Below, piece by piece: positions 45,762 through 56,099 of a stretch of 64,000 nucleotides of DNA. The position numbers and the translations under genes are program-made. How positions within the stretch are numbered: the first letter of the stretch is position 1; each line of letters opens with the position of its first letter. Below the pieces are notes generated by a model. The model did no database searches, was not told the DNA's origin, and was given only the letters and a program-made list of their open reading frames with translations. Source of the stretch: Bryoerythrophyllum caledonicum (Eukaryota > Streptophyta > Bryopsida > Pottiales > Pottiaceae); assembly GCA_963971425.1 (NCBI GenBank), contig OZ020524.1, positions 6,620,417-6,684,416 of the forward strand, read 5' to 3'.

Positions 45762-46346
45762 ATGGAGTGCACTCGCAAGAAATCAGGCCCTCCACATCAA
45801 ACATACGAAATTCATGTATCATTCACCAACTCGGGGCACGACCGCCTCCGCTTCGCTCTTCTGGGCAGCAAGTGGTTCCCCAAGGTGCCTTCAGGAATCC
45901 TGCTATGGAGTGCACTCCATGTGCTGCTCGTTGTGGGTTATACTTCTCTCAGGCTCCTCATTTTGGGTTTGACTTCGGTGCTATCGATTGCGGCTGCAGT
46001 GATGCTGGACTGCTTCGCTCTCTCGGTTTTCGTGATGATCTTTCTGATGTATAGTCTCGTGTGGGGACCGTGTTCCTTGACTTGGCTGTTGCTGAGGCTG
46101 AGCTGGGTGCTGATGCTTGGCGGAGGCGAGCGTGACTTGCAAATCAGAGTGGCGTGGAAGTGCTTTGTGGAGAACTGGAACCATCGGTTGGGTTTTCAAG
46201 GAAGTATGATTTTGGCCCACTTTACTGGCCAAATTACTCGGAGCCTCGTCTGTGAGGGCATCCCGGAGGAGCCGCGCCCTGATTGGATATTGGTGGGCAG
46301 GTGGTGTGAGGAGGTTGTGCACTTGCACGACACCTTTGTCATGTAG
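45762..46346 (+). CDS. Small multi-pass membrane protein, unit copy B (hypervariable family)
   Basis: Intact 194-residue ORF. Its first 43 codons are identical to copies A and C at every base, and so are the final codons from RPDWILVGRWCEEVV onward. Between them it differs from copy A at 32 codons: 21 in the hydrophobic middle (residues about 44-120) and 11 in a second stretch (about 133-168). All are amino-acid changes. By codon position the base changes split about 17 first, 19 second and 4 third, the reverse of a gene under purifying selection. Several codons changed at two bases. The hydrophobic character of the middle is kept. No family is recognised; role unknown. Confidence 0.6.
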   Translation: MECTRKKSGPPHQTYEIHVSFTNSGHDRLRFALLGSKWFPKVPSGILLWSALHVLLVVGYTSLRLLILGLTSVLSIAAAVMLDCFALSVFVMIFLMYSLVWGPCSLTWLLLRLSWVLMLGGGERDLQIRVAWKCFVENWNHRLGFQGSMILAHFTGQITRSLVCEGIPEEPRPDWILVGRWCEEVVHLHDTFVM

Positions 46347-47084
46347 TTGTTTGCACTTGACATTGACTTAGGTCACGGGGGACAGGAGAACATCTAGACC
46401 TTCTTCTACGTTCCATTCATAACGAGTTAGTGACAAGCAACATGTTCGAGTGAGACGAGAAGCAGCTTCGCTAGAAGTGGGTCGAATCCGAAGCTCATGT
46501 TGACCTGCAACAAGTTGATCATGTTCCAATAAACTTGATATCAATCGTAAGAGTGAATGTTTTGGGGAAATTGTTATCCATTTTCTTTAAGGGATGGGAG
46601 CACTTTGAGTAGCGAACTTGTATGATGATGGGATCGCATGTGGAGCATTTCATCCAGGGTTTCAGATTTCCTTGCAATCTCATAGCCGGAGCGTTGTCGT
46701 TTTCATGATATTGAATTCCGAGTGGGAAAAACATCCGCGGGAAGAAGTCGGACACGAATTTCGCTCAAGGGAGCGTCACGAGACTGGATTCAGATATTTA
46801 GATAACCTCTTCAGTTCAAAGTCGAAGAAATACACCTTAGTGTCTCGGAAATTAGGGGATTACACTAGAAATTTGGCGCTACTGATCAAGGATGCCAGGT
46901 GACGGAGCCGCTCCCACAGAGGCGGACTTCGACTCCGACGGCTAGAGGCTGCTCGGGGGCGTGTGAGAGGGGCCCCGGAGTCTCCATCATTCGGTAGAAG
47001 AAGATGAAGCGGGTAGGCTCCTCACAGAGCAATTCATTCTTTTCTTCCCTCTCTCAATACTTATTTTGTGTATTTGCATTGCAG

Positions 47085-47152
47085 GTGTACGTGATGCTCA
47101 TTGGTTTCCCAGCTTTGTACAAATTGCTAATGTTGCGTACCTTCTCATGAAG
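47085..47152 (+). other. Conserved 68-nt stretch with splice-site borders, copy B
   Basis: Same sequence as 20524-20591, preceded by TTTGCATTGCAG and followed by GTTTCACC. See the copy A entry for the possible reading. Confidence 0.35.
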
Positions 47153-47367
47153 GTTTCACCACAGTAGGATAACGCGCTGCAGTCGCAGTGCGCAAGCTGC
47201 ATTCTTATTAGGTAATTATCAAACAGAGTATCCTCACTGATATCTTAAGATCTCAGATGTTCCGTTCAGTGGTCGGGTCATGGTGTTTTTTTTCGGAAGT
47301 GTGAAACAAGGTTGTAAATGGGTGTCAGCGTGCAACTCTGAGAATGGGAATCGTGCTCATGACTCTG

Positions 47368-47800
47368 TGGAGCCTTGACATTCAGCTCTCTTGGTTTTGA
47401 AATGCATTTCGTATGTTGGATGTCAAACAGTATCGGCATATTCAAGGTTGTTTAGTTTTTTGGGATCCAACGGTGGAACGTCCCGCGATATAAACAATGT
47501 CAGACTGTGGATCATATTGATCTGGTGTGGTGGGTTAATGCAGGCTCGATGCTCAGTGCTTTGCCATTCTGTTCGTGGTACGTAACCAAATCCCAGCTCG
47601 TAGTCGCACATACAGAGTACTGTGCAGATATCGTAGCTCCCCATTACATTCTGACTGTGGACACTGTGCATTGACAATACACAGAGTCGTACAGTTGATG
47701 GACCTGGCGCTGTCGTTTTCTTAGGTTAGTGTGCCAGCCAGTTGTGCGTCGAATTCCATCACTGAAGAGAAATAAAAAGTGCCAGTTCTCTAATTTTCCA
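47368..47800 (-). other. Locally inverted segment in unit copy B
   Basis: GGTTAGTGTGCCAGCCAGTT through CTCTAATTTTC (about 47724-47800) is the reverse complement of 20806-20870 in copy A and of the same part of copy C, whereas sequences on both sides are in the normal orientation. The inverted piece also brings about 350 bp (47368-47720) not found in A or C, holding an 84-codon minus-strand frame (47423-47677, with LCMCDYELGFGYVPRTEW). I do not recognise that frame. Confidence 0.7.
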
Positions 47801-47880
47801 GATGCTTCAACTTTCTTGTGGATGCTCGTCTTGATAATAATGTCTATGTTCGGAATGGTTCATCTATTAGTGTCTAGGCT

Positions 47881-48647
47881 GTGGAGTGCACTCTACAAGG
47901 AACCCTGTCGTTTTTCATTCAAAAATGTCGCTCTTCACTCACTGAAAATGTGGAAAAGCTTTTTTCTTTTTTCTTTCCTGTGTGACCCAACTGACTCACC
48001 CGGTCAGAAAATCCTCAAAATTGCAAATGAAAATCGACAGGGTTTGTTGTAGTGGCACTCGCAAGATATCAGTCCCTCGACATTAAAAATATAAGATTCA
48101 TGTATCATTCACCAACTCGGGCGTTGCAACAGTAGCTTCAAGGCACGAGCGCCTCCGCTTCGCCCTTTTAGCGAGCAAGTGGTTCCCCAAGTTGCCTTTA
48201 AGAATTTTCCTGTGGAGCTCCATGTGCTGCTCGTCATGGGTGGCGCTTCTCTCATGCTCTTGCTTTTGGTGACCAAGATTGCCCTTGGACTTGCATTATA
48301 CTGCTCTGTGGTCTCCTTTTTCGGGGTGGTCAGTCTACTATCTTTTCTCGTGTTTGCGTCGTGTTCCTTGATTTGGTTGTTGATGAAGGTGAGCTGGGCG
48401 GTGATGCTTTGCAACGGTGACCGCGACCAGCAAATCAGACTGGCGTGGAAGGGCTTTGAGGAGTGGCGGAATTGATGGTGGTGGGATTTCCCAGTCCTAA
48501 GTGAGTTGAAGGCCGCGCTTGAGGGCAGGTTAACTCGGGAATTTGGCAATTGTTGTTACCTGGACGATGTGTTGCGGCCTGGTTGGAGATTGGTGGGCAG
48601 GTGGTGTGAGGAGGTTGTGCACTTGCACGACACCATTGTTGTATAAT
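47881..48647 (+). pseudogene. Second member of the 194-codon family, full length but broken (copy B)
   Basis: GTGGAGTGCACT matches the first four codons of the intact ORF with ATG changed to GTG; a MITE (47893-48052) interrupts right after, and CGCAAGATATCAG resumes the sequence. Downstream the frame shifts near 48130-48230, then reads HVLLVMGGASLMLLLLVTK and LASCSL-like hydrophobic segments and QQIRLAWKGFEEW, meets a TGA at 48473, and ends RWCEEVVHLHDTIVV before TAA at about 48645. It is more diverged from the three intact ORFs than they are from each other. Copies A and C retain only its first about 25 codons. Confidence 0.72.
47893..48052. mobile_element. 160-bp MITE inserted in the second family member
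   Basis: Left end CTACAAGGAACCCTGTCG and right end (opposite strand) CTACAACAAACCCTGTCG form an 18-bp inverted repeat with two mismatches. It is flanked by TGCACT and TGGCACT. The same site in copies A (near 21107) and C (near 54265) is uninterrupted (GTGCACTCGCAAG). It is closely related to the pieces inside each R1 block. Superfamily uncertain. Confidence 0.75.
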
Positions 48648-48829
48648 TGTTTTCACTTGCAATTGGAAAGTCAATGACTTAGGTCATAGGGGATAGGAGA
48701 AAGCTTAGACCTTCTATTACAACCCATTCTGAATGACTTAGTGATAAGCAACATATTTGACTGAAAACATCCACTCTTACGATTGAAATCAAGTATATGG
48801 GAACATGATCAATTTGCTGCATCACGGCG

Positions 48830-49110
48830 GCCATGTTGTCGCCCGTCACGACGACCCTGGCGCAAGTCCAGGCGCATATCCTTGCTCTGGTGCACGCGAA
48901 CAAGATCCTCGTGGGCCACTCCCTGGCGCCGCTCAAGCTGGTGCATGCGCACGTCATCGACATCTTGGTGCTATACCAGAGGCGCCACAAGCTCGCGCTC
49001 CGGGCGTTCACCTCCCTGCACCTGCAGCGCTCGATCCAGGGCGACGACCACGGCCACGACATCGTCGAGGACGCGCGCACCGCCATGGACCTCTTGAAAA
49101 TTCCGCAACG
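48830..49110 (+). pseudogene. Captured fragment of a DEDDh 3'-5' exonuclease gene (REXO/SDN-like)
   Basis: A GC-rich stretch within AT-rich DNA encodes LSPVTTTLAQVQAHILALV, then ILVGHSLAPLKLVHAHVID, then LQRSIQGDDHGHDIVEDARTA followed by MDLLKI. This matches the C-terminal half of the exonuclease domain of plant small-RNA-degrading nucleases and REXO-type enzymes, which trim RNA 3' ends. The Exo II motif has lost the residues after GHSL, including its catalytic Asp; the Exo III His and Asp (GHDIVED) remain. The N-terminal half with the first DxE motif is missing, so it cannot be active. Copies A and C keep only about 40 bp of its start. It appears to be a host gene piece carried inside the repeat unit. 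Confidence 0.75.
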
Positions 49111-49565
49111 GTCAGGACTTTCCCGCATTTGTGATAATTCTAGTGTGAATTTTTGCGCTTCTGACCTTGTTATCTATTTGAAACTCCCTGATTTTAGGAT
49201 CGGAATGCCACATGAGGACCAAAAATGGGTCTAAAACAATAGAATATTTAATGTACACCATTCTTCCAATACCGAAGTTGTTCTCACTAGCAAACCCTGA
49301 AGAAATGGTACCGGATACCGCAATGTGCAGCAACCCAAACTCTTTTGAAGCCTCCATAGCAAGATAATCCCGGACCCTATCAAAGTCTACAACCAAGGCG
49401 CATCACTACTAGACAACACACCACCGATCTCCTTGTCTCAATAACAAGCACGACCAATATGAAAACTATGTTGAAAACTAGGTAGCAAACATGCAACAAA
49501 GGTCCAAGACTATAGCCATGAGGGGTCTAACAACCTTTCAAAAGTCTGGTACTTACTATTTGCAC
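49111..49565. other. Unique stretch between units B and C; nothing recognised
   Basis: Moderately AT-rich with no long frame, repeat or RNA gene that I can support. It contains no match that I could see to other parts of the window. Confidence 0.4.
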
Positions 49566-49584
49566 CCATAGAATGTCAATGACA

Positions 49585-50001
49585 TTAATATTTGTCAATG
49601 GTCTCTGGCCAATGGTAAATTCTCCAACATAGAATAGGACACATAAACTTATATCCACACCCAGTATAAAAACCTTTTTGCTTAACACAACAAAATCCAC
49701 ATACTCTACAAAGTCGCTTCCAGTTCACTGTCGATTGTCCGCCAACAATCAAGCCCAATCGCCAAGGTCCAAAACTTCTCCACATATGTTGACACTGTTG
49801 GGGGGACATCTTTGCTGCCATCTTGTTGTATATAAGTAACTGTCTCCCCCTCATGATGTGGAAATTGGTCTTTCGTTCCCTAGATACATTGTACATGCAC
49901 CTGGTCAATGTGGTCTTTGACAACATCTTCGTCATGAGCAATAGCCGGTGGTCCATAGACCATATCTTATAGCTCGTGGTGATGTTTAACAAGTTGATCA
50001 T
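49585..50001 (-). pseudogene. piggyBac-like transposase C-terminal relic, copy C
   Basis: A 138-codon frame on the minus strand. Its C-terminal part CRVCGFCCVKQKGFYTGCGY then KFMCPILCWRIYHW shares the Cys/His spacing and the FMC-x3-C-x4-H ending of the piggyBac relic at 12723 (CGDIFMCNSPCYWDNH). Upstream are FHIMRGRQLLIYNKMAAKM and HMWRSFGPWRLGLIVGG. No catalytic region remains. Confidence 0.6.
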
Positions 50002-50881
50002 GTTCCCATAAACTTGAATTCAACCATAAGACTTGGTGTTTTGGGGGAATTTGTATGATAATGGGATTGCATATGAAGCTATTTGTGATGTACTTGACAT
50101 TTGCTACCAATTGATTCATGCTATGAATTTTGGACTAAACCCTGTAAGTCCAATCGACCATGCATATGTCGATACAGGAAAAAACCTTTGTAGAAAGCGC
50201 TACAGGCCACCTCAAAGGAAAAAGTTGACCATGACTTAGAGGTGGAGGGAGATGGGCATCTTTTGAGACCATTGCCACCTCAATCGCTACAAGCATCGAC
50301 GAGCTACAGTGATTTCCGTAAAACAAGCTTGTCGATTTTTGTTGTGAAATGTAACCATTGCATACATGTCATTCTGCATGATCTAGAACACTTGTAGATC
50401 CTCACAGGCCAAAAAAGCTCATCGGCCTTAAAGGGTTAGTATCCCAATTGAACCCTACTAATCTTACCTCCAATTTCTCTATAGAAATCCAGTATAGAGA
50501 TTAGATATAATTCAAAGTTTTTACTTTACTTGTTACTATCGTGAGGGTGCACATTGATTGATGAGAATTGCAAAACATGCACTCCACCCTACTGCAACAC
50601 TTACTATTTGAAGAATATCATAAGTTGGTGAGTGAGTCGGGTCATAAAAAACAAGAAAAAGCACCCTTTTCAACATTTTATGTAAGTGAAGGGCGACACT
50701 TTTTGAGTGAGGAGTGATAGGGTTGCTTGTAGTGCCATAGCCAAAATATTACCAATGTCTCAGTCCCTTATTGGACACATAAAGCTGGTTTAGTAGCAAC
50801 ATTTGTCAACAGGTACTTACGGATAGAATTCATCCCAATCATATCTTTATTGGGAATAAGTGTGTCATTCAAGCCGACGTA

Positions 50882-51037
50882 CTACAAGGGACCCTATTGT
50901 TTTTCATTCCAAAGTGTCGCTCTTCACTCATTGAAAATGTGGAAAAACGCTTTCTTTTAGTCCTTGGTGATCCAACTGACTCACGTGCTGATAAAACCCT
51001 CAAAATAGCAAATGAAAATCGACAAGGTTTGTTGTAG
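50882..51037. mobile_element. CTACAA-ended MITE-like piece inside R1 copy C
   Basis: Left end CTACAAGGGACCC and right end AGGTTTGTTGTAG; homologous to 6944-7096 and 47893-48052. No coding capacity. Confidence 0.5.
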
Positions 51038-52344
51038 TGAGGTACTTATGCATACTCAATTGTTCCACCAATTTATGACTTAGCCCCTCTACATCACTCT
51101 CACGTGCTACAAACGCTTGCCCTTACAAATTATCAACACCCAATTAAATCCATTAGCAACCAAATCAAGGGCACAAACGAGTAGAACCACCATCGAATGC
51201 CCTAGTTAGTAAACCATGACACAGTACAACGCCACAGTAAACACGAGCCAAATGGGGATTTGCCTAAATACCCCGGTCGAGCGTTGCATCAAGCCTCAGG
51301 CTTGGAAGGGTAAGGGAGGGTAGGGACAAAACCGGCCCCTATTTTTATGTTGGAGGGGGTTTCTATTTGATCAAAGGGAGGGCTACCGAGGGAAATTTGT
51401 GGCTGCAGGCTCCAAATTTGACAAAACAAATTCCCCAAAAAAAAAAAAAAAAAAAAGCCTCTAGAGCCCCGAAAGCTAAAAGACCTTCGTGTAGATTTAT
51501 GAAACCGAGCAGATGCCCGAATGAACCTCAATCCAACTCAAAGCCTTACACTCCGTGAATTAATCCTTACATTCATGTTGTTGATTTGGTCTTGTAAAAT
51601 TGATGCAAATGGGATACTTTAACAAATCACGAATTGTGTATCACGAATTGTAGAAGTCAGCAGAAGAGGGAAGAGACGTTACAAATCTGTAAAACTGGGT
51701 TTGAGGTTTGATGGTGGCTCTCTTTCCAAGTTAAAATAAGATGTACCTTTGTTTGGTAGTAGAGCCTTGTGGATGCCCAAAGTTCTATGGTTTCTAAACC
51801 AACTCTCATGCATCATGCTGTGATTTTGACCAGAACGTGAAAGGCACAAGTTCAAATATCAGGCCGTTGGAGAAAAGCAGAGCACCTCAAGACCAGAAAA
51901 GAGCAAGTTAAGTGGCAAACTTTAGAGCAATTATCAGTTGCAAGTATGATATTTACTACCTCATTGCAGGGAGATCAAACTTAGTATCTCATTGAACTAG
52001 AGCGATCTCAGATGAGTCGTCACTACCGACATAATATAGCGAATTAATTAATGTCAAAACATAAACCTTACCTCCATTGTTCCGTGCAATAATCTGGCCG
52101 TGTGAATCATCTTCAGAGCAAAGCCAAGAGTTTTGTTTTCTGCCTCGCCGAACTAGCTTCGACGAAGTACCATAACATTCGAGAATATTCTACACTTTGT
52201 CGGCAAGCAATTGACGGAGTCATCGAAGACCCAGATGCACGTCGACGTAGAACCGGAAAGGCTCAAGTTCTAAAAAACACAGGCAGTCTGAGAAAGCAGA
52301 GAGAGCAAGCTCAGTGGCACTCGAGGTGTAGACAGAATTCTAGA

Positions 52345-52929
52345 ATGGAGTGCACTCGCAAGAAATCAGGCCCTCCACATCAAACATACGAAATTCATGT
52401 ATCATTCACCAACTCGGGGCACGACCGCCTCCGCTTCGCTCTTCTGGGCAGCAAGTGGTTCCCCAAGGTGCCTTTAGGAATCCTGCTATGGAGTGCACTC
52501 CATGTGCTGCTCGTTGTCGGTTATGCTTCTCTCATGCTCCTCATTTTGGGTTTGCCTTTGGTGATATTCATTGCGCTTGGAGTGGCGGGGGACTGCTTTG
52601 CTGTCTCGGTTTTGGTGATGGCCATTCTGATATCTAATCTCGTGTGGGGACCGTGTACCTTGATTTGGCTGTTGATGAGGCTGAGCTGGGTGCTGATGCT
52701 TGGCGGAGGCGAGCGTGACTTGCAAATCAGAGTGGCGTGGAAGTGCTTTGTGGAGAACTGGAACTATCGGTTGGGTTTTCAAGGAAGTATGGTTTTGGTC
52801 CAGCTTAAGGGCCAAATTACTCGGGACCTTGTCGATGAGAACTTCCCGGAGGAGTCGCGCCCTGATTGGATATTGGTGGGCAGGTGGTGTGAGGAGGTTG
52901 TGCACTTGCACGACACCTTTGTCATATAG
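52345..52929 (+). CDS. Small multi-pass membrane protein, unit copy C (hypervariable family)
   Basis: Intact 194-residue ORF. Compared with copy A it shows about 21 to 22 amino-acid-changing codons and only two silent ones (a GTG/GTC and a TTC/TTT); against copy B about 34 changing and three silent. The invariant ends and the two variable stretches fall at the same places as in copies A and B. The frame is also open upstream to 52102, but that extension is frameshifted in the other copies, so I start at the shared ATG at 52345. Hydrophobic segments and C-terminal RWCEEVVHLHDTF are kept. Function unknown. Confidence 0.6.
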   Translation: MECTRKKSGPPHQTYEIHVSFTNSGHDRLRFALLGSKWFPKVPLGILLWSALHVLLVVGYASLMLLILGLPLVIFIALGVAGDCFAVSVLVMAILISNLVWGPCTLIWLLMRLSWVLMLGGGERDLQIRVAWKCFVENWNYRLGFQGSMVLVQLKGQITRDLVDENFPEESRPDWILVGRWCEEVVHLHDTFVI

Positions 52930-53683
52930 TTCTTTCACTTGCAATTGGGAAAACAATGACTTAGGTCACGGGGGACAGGAGAACATCTAGACCTTCTTCT
53001 ACGTTCCATTCACAACGAGTTAGTGATAAGCAACATGTTTGAGTGAGACGAGAAGCAGGTTCGCTAGAAGTGGGTCAAATCCGAAGCTCATGTTGACCTG
53101 CAACAAGTTGATCATGATCCAATAAACTTGATATCAATCGTAAGAGTGAATGGTTTGGGGAAATTGTTCTCCATTTTCTTTTAAGGGATGGGAGCAACTT
53201 GAGCAGCGAAGTTGTATGATGCTGGGATCGCATATGGTGCATTTCATCTAGGGTTTCAGATTTCCTTGCAATCTCATAGCCGGAGCTTTGTCGTTTTCAT
53301 GATATTGAATTCCGAGTGGAAAAAACATCCGCGGGAAGAAGTCGGACACGAATTTCGCACAAGGGAGCATCATGAGACTGGATTCTAATATTAAGATAGC
53401 CTCTTCAGTTCAAAGTCGAAGAAATATACCTTAGTGTCTCGGAAATTAGGGGATTACACTAGAAATTTGGCGCTACTGATCAAGGATGCCAGGTGACGGA
53501 GCCGCTCCCACAGAAGCGGACTCCGACTCCGACGGTTAGAGGCTGCTCGGGGGCGTGTGAGAGGGGCCCCGGAGTCGAGTCTCCCTCATTCGGCAGACGA
53601 AGATGAAGCGGGTAGACTCCTCACAGAACAATTCATTCTTTTCTTCCCTCTCTCAATACTTATTTTTTGTATTTGCATTGCAG

Positions 53684-53751
53684 GTGCACGTGATGCTCAT
53701 TGGTTTCCCAGCTTTGTACAAATTGCTAATGTTGCGTACCTTCTCATGAAG
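53684..53751 (+). other. Conserved 68-nt stretch with splice-site borders, copy C
   Basis: Same as 20524-20591 with one change (GTGCACG for GTGTACG), preceded by TTTGCATTGCAG and followed by GTTTTACC. Confidence 0.35.
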
Positions 53752-53960
53752 GTTTTACCACGGTAGGATAATTTGCTGCAGTCCCAGTGCACAAGCTGCA
53801 GTCCTGTTAGGTTAGCAAACAGAGCATCCTCACTGATATCTTAAGATCTCAGATGTTCCGTTCAGTGGTCGGGTTATGGTGTTTTTTTTGGAAATGTGAA
53901 ACGAGGTTGTAAATGGGTGTCAGCGTGCAACTCTGAGAATCGGAATCGTGCTCATGACTC

Positions 53961-54164
53961 ATGAAAATTAGAGGACTGGCACTTTTCTCTTCAGTGATGG
54001 AGTTCGACGCACAACTGGCTGGTACACTAACCGAAGAAAACGAGAGATGCTTCAGCTTTCTTGTGGATGCTCGTCTTGATAATAATGTCTATGTTCGGAA
54101 TGGTCCATCAAGTTTTGGACTCATGGCTTTAGACTGGACCACGTTTTCCTTTGAGGATTTATGA
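53961..54164 (+). CDS. 67-codon hypothetical ORF, copy C
   Basis: Open counterpart of 20801-21004, starting MKIRGLALFSSVMEFDAQLA and ending FSFEDL. About six amino-acid differences from copy A. No recognised domain. Confidence 0.3.
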   Translation: MKIRGLALFSSVMEFDAQLAGTLTEENERCFSFLVDARLDNNVYVRNGPSSFGLMALDWTTFSFEDL

Positions 54165-54250
54165 AAACGAATGAAAATAGAACTCATCTAATTCAATAAA
54201 AAATCATTTTACCCCGACTGATATTTTATTCTAGTAGCACGTCTAGGCTG

Positions 54251-54480
54251 TGGAGTGCACTCGCAAGATATCAGTCCCTCAACATCAAAAATATAAGATT
54301 CATGTATCATTCACCAACTCGGGCGTCGCAACATAAGAAAGCTTAGACTTTCTTCTACCTCCCATTCTGAAGGACTTAGTGATAAGCAACATATTTGATT
54401 GAAAACATCTACTCTTATGATTGAAAGCAATTTGCGGCATCACGGCGGCCGTGTTGTCGCCCGTCACAACGACCCTGGAC
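54251..54480 (+). pseudogene. Truncated second family member plus exonuclease remnant, copy C
   Basis: Same state as in copy A: the first about 25 codons with GTG for ATG, a deletion, the shared 3' module, then a short stub of the exonuclease fragment ending at CGACCCTGG. The shared breakpoints mean the deletions happened before A and C separated. Confidence 0.65.
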
Positions 54481-55871
54481 TGTTTACATCACTCTTTTGA
54501 ACTTGTTCGAGCCTTTGATGCTCAGCGCTAGATTGGATTTTCGATTAAGTTCTCATGGTGAGAGTTATTTGTAGAGTCGATAAGAGACCCCTCATTTTAT
54601 TCTAATACTTTTCTTTCCTCACTCTCAATAGCTATCCGGTCTAAGAGAATTTGGTGGTTTCTAAACTCAAGTTACGAAGAAATAGTAACAACATGTTCTA
54701 ATCATAACATGAATACAGTCAAAAATGTAAAGTCATAGATACAAAACGGATTGGTGATGGCATTGGCTGGTAGTTAGATATAGTATTAGTCGCCTTTGAG
54801 AAGGAAGATGGAGGAATTGTGGTGTATCATGAATCTTTGCCATCTTTTTTGACCGACTAACAACATTCATGAAAATGCGACATGGTACATGAAAATGCCA
54901 TACATGATGTTGTCATAAAGGTTTTTAATGCGGACTTGAAAAACACGTATCAATGTGCAAAATGGAGACCAAAGAGGGGAGTACGTTGCACTATCCATTG
55001 GACAACTATTCACATTGTGAGCTGGAGACATCAACATGATTGATATTGATTGATACCACGTTTCTAAAAATGTCACATACAAATTTGATATTTTCACAAA
55101 TACTTTGTAATTTCCTCGAACTCTTACATAGGCAATGTGGGCCAAAGCTCCATGTTGGAAACCATTTTTGAAGAGGCAAAGTATGAGAAGAAGCCACATC
55201 ATCTCATGTTAGCTTAGAAGAAGATCCTATGGTTATATTCTCAAAAAAGAAATCATCATGGAATAAAGATTCTTCGGGTTCTTTAGGGGTTAAAGATGAG
55301 TACATGGGAGGTGGAGGGTTGAGGACCGGAGACTGGGGAGGGAGAAAAAAAGAAAGTTGCTACGTTGCCCTGTTGGAGATAATGGGTTAGTACACTCAGA
55401 TTAAAATACATTTTATCATATTTTGTTAAGTAAAATACATGCATGTAGATACTATTTTTGACTTACTTTTAAGGATTAAGGTATGTCAAGGACTACCCTT
55501 GCCCATTGGGAACTACAAGTCAATACATAATGTGGCATATGTATTGATTGTGGGTAGGCAATTTTCAGTGAGACCGTATATATAGTAGGCTCTACACATA
55601 ATCTCATAAAGGGGGAAATAGTTCCATACTATTAAACCTTTGTCCGGTGGGCATTGATTTAGCGGTGGAACAAGTAGCCACTTTAATCACGCCAGCATAC
55701 TTTGGAGACCGGAGTTTTATTTCTTCTTCTCTTCTTAGCTTATTGAGAGTTTTTTTTAAAAAAGATGGATGGAAGTAATGGTGGCGACAAACTTGACTTT
55801 CTCAGAACGAGTGAGAGAGCCATGAACATGCAAACGTCAAAGATTGGCTGCTCCACAATAGATGAGTTCTT

Positions 55872-56058
55872 TGTTGAAACCATGAGACTAAACAGACCTG
55901 CAGTATGGTGAGTGAACAATGTCTTTACTGTAATGATCCGAAGGTTATATACACAGGATTCATCAGAGGATGAATGATGAATGGATGATGAATGAATGAG
56001 ATTAACTAAGCTAATTAGAACAGAGATAGAAGAGGCTGAGGGCGGAATAACATCAACA
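55872..56058 (-). repeat. Copia 3' LTR (187 bp)
   Basis: Begins TGTTGAAACCATGAGAC and ends AACATCAACA in plus-strand order. As the element lies on the minus strand this is its downstream LTR. Six transitions separate it from the other LTR, about 3.2 percent. Confidence 0.95.
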
Positions 56059-56070
56059 CCTTCCCTCGCG
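56059..56070 (-). promoter_or_regulatory. Polypurine tract of the copia element
   Basis: On the minus strand CGCGAGGGAAGG directly precedes the 3' LTR, the position expected for the plus-strand primer. Confidence 0.75.
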
Positions 56071-56099
56071 CTCAGGCTCGACGCTGTAGTCCATCACGT

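Larger units (their letters stand above)
45331..49110 (+). repeat. Block R2, copy B
   Basis: Matches copies A and C from the GGTTTGATGGTGGCTCTC stretch onward. It lacks about 170 bp present in A and C near 45380, and carries a local inversion with extra sequence (47368-47800). It is the only copy that keeps the full-length second family member (47881-48647) and the longer exonuclease fragment (48830-49110). Homology to A and C ends inside the exonuclease fragment; the part of R2 that follows in A and C is absent. Confidence 0.82.
49566..51690 (+). repeat. Block R1, copy C
   Basis: Matches copies A and B. It lacks the MITE of copy B. A poly-A run occurs near 51438. It continues directly into R2 copy C at about 51700, the arrangement that shows the uninterrupted junction. 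Confidence 0.85.
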
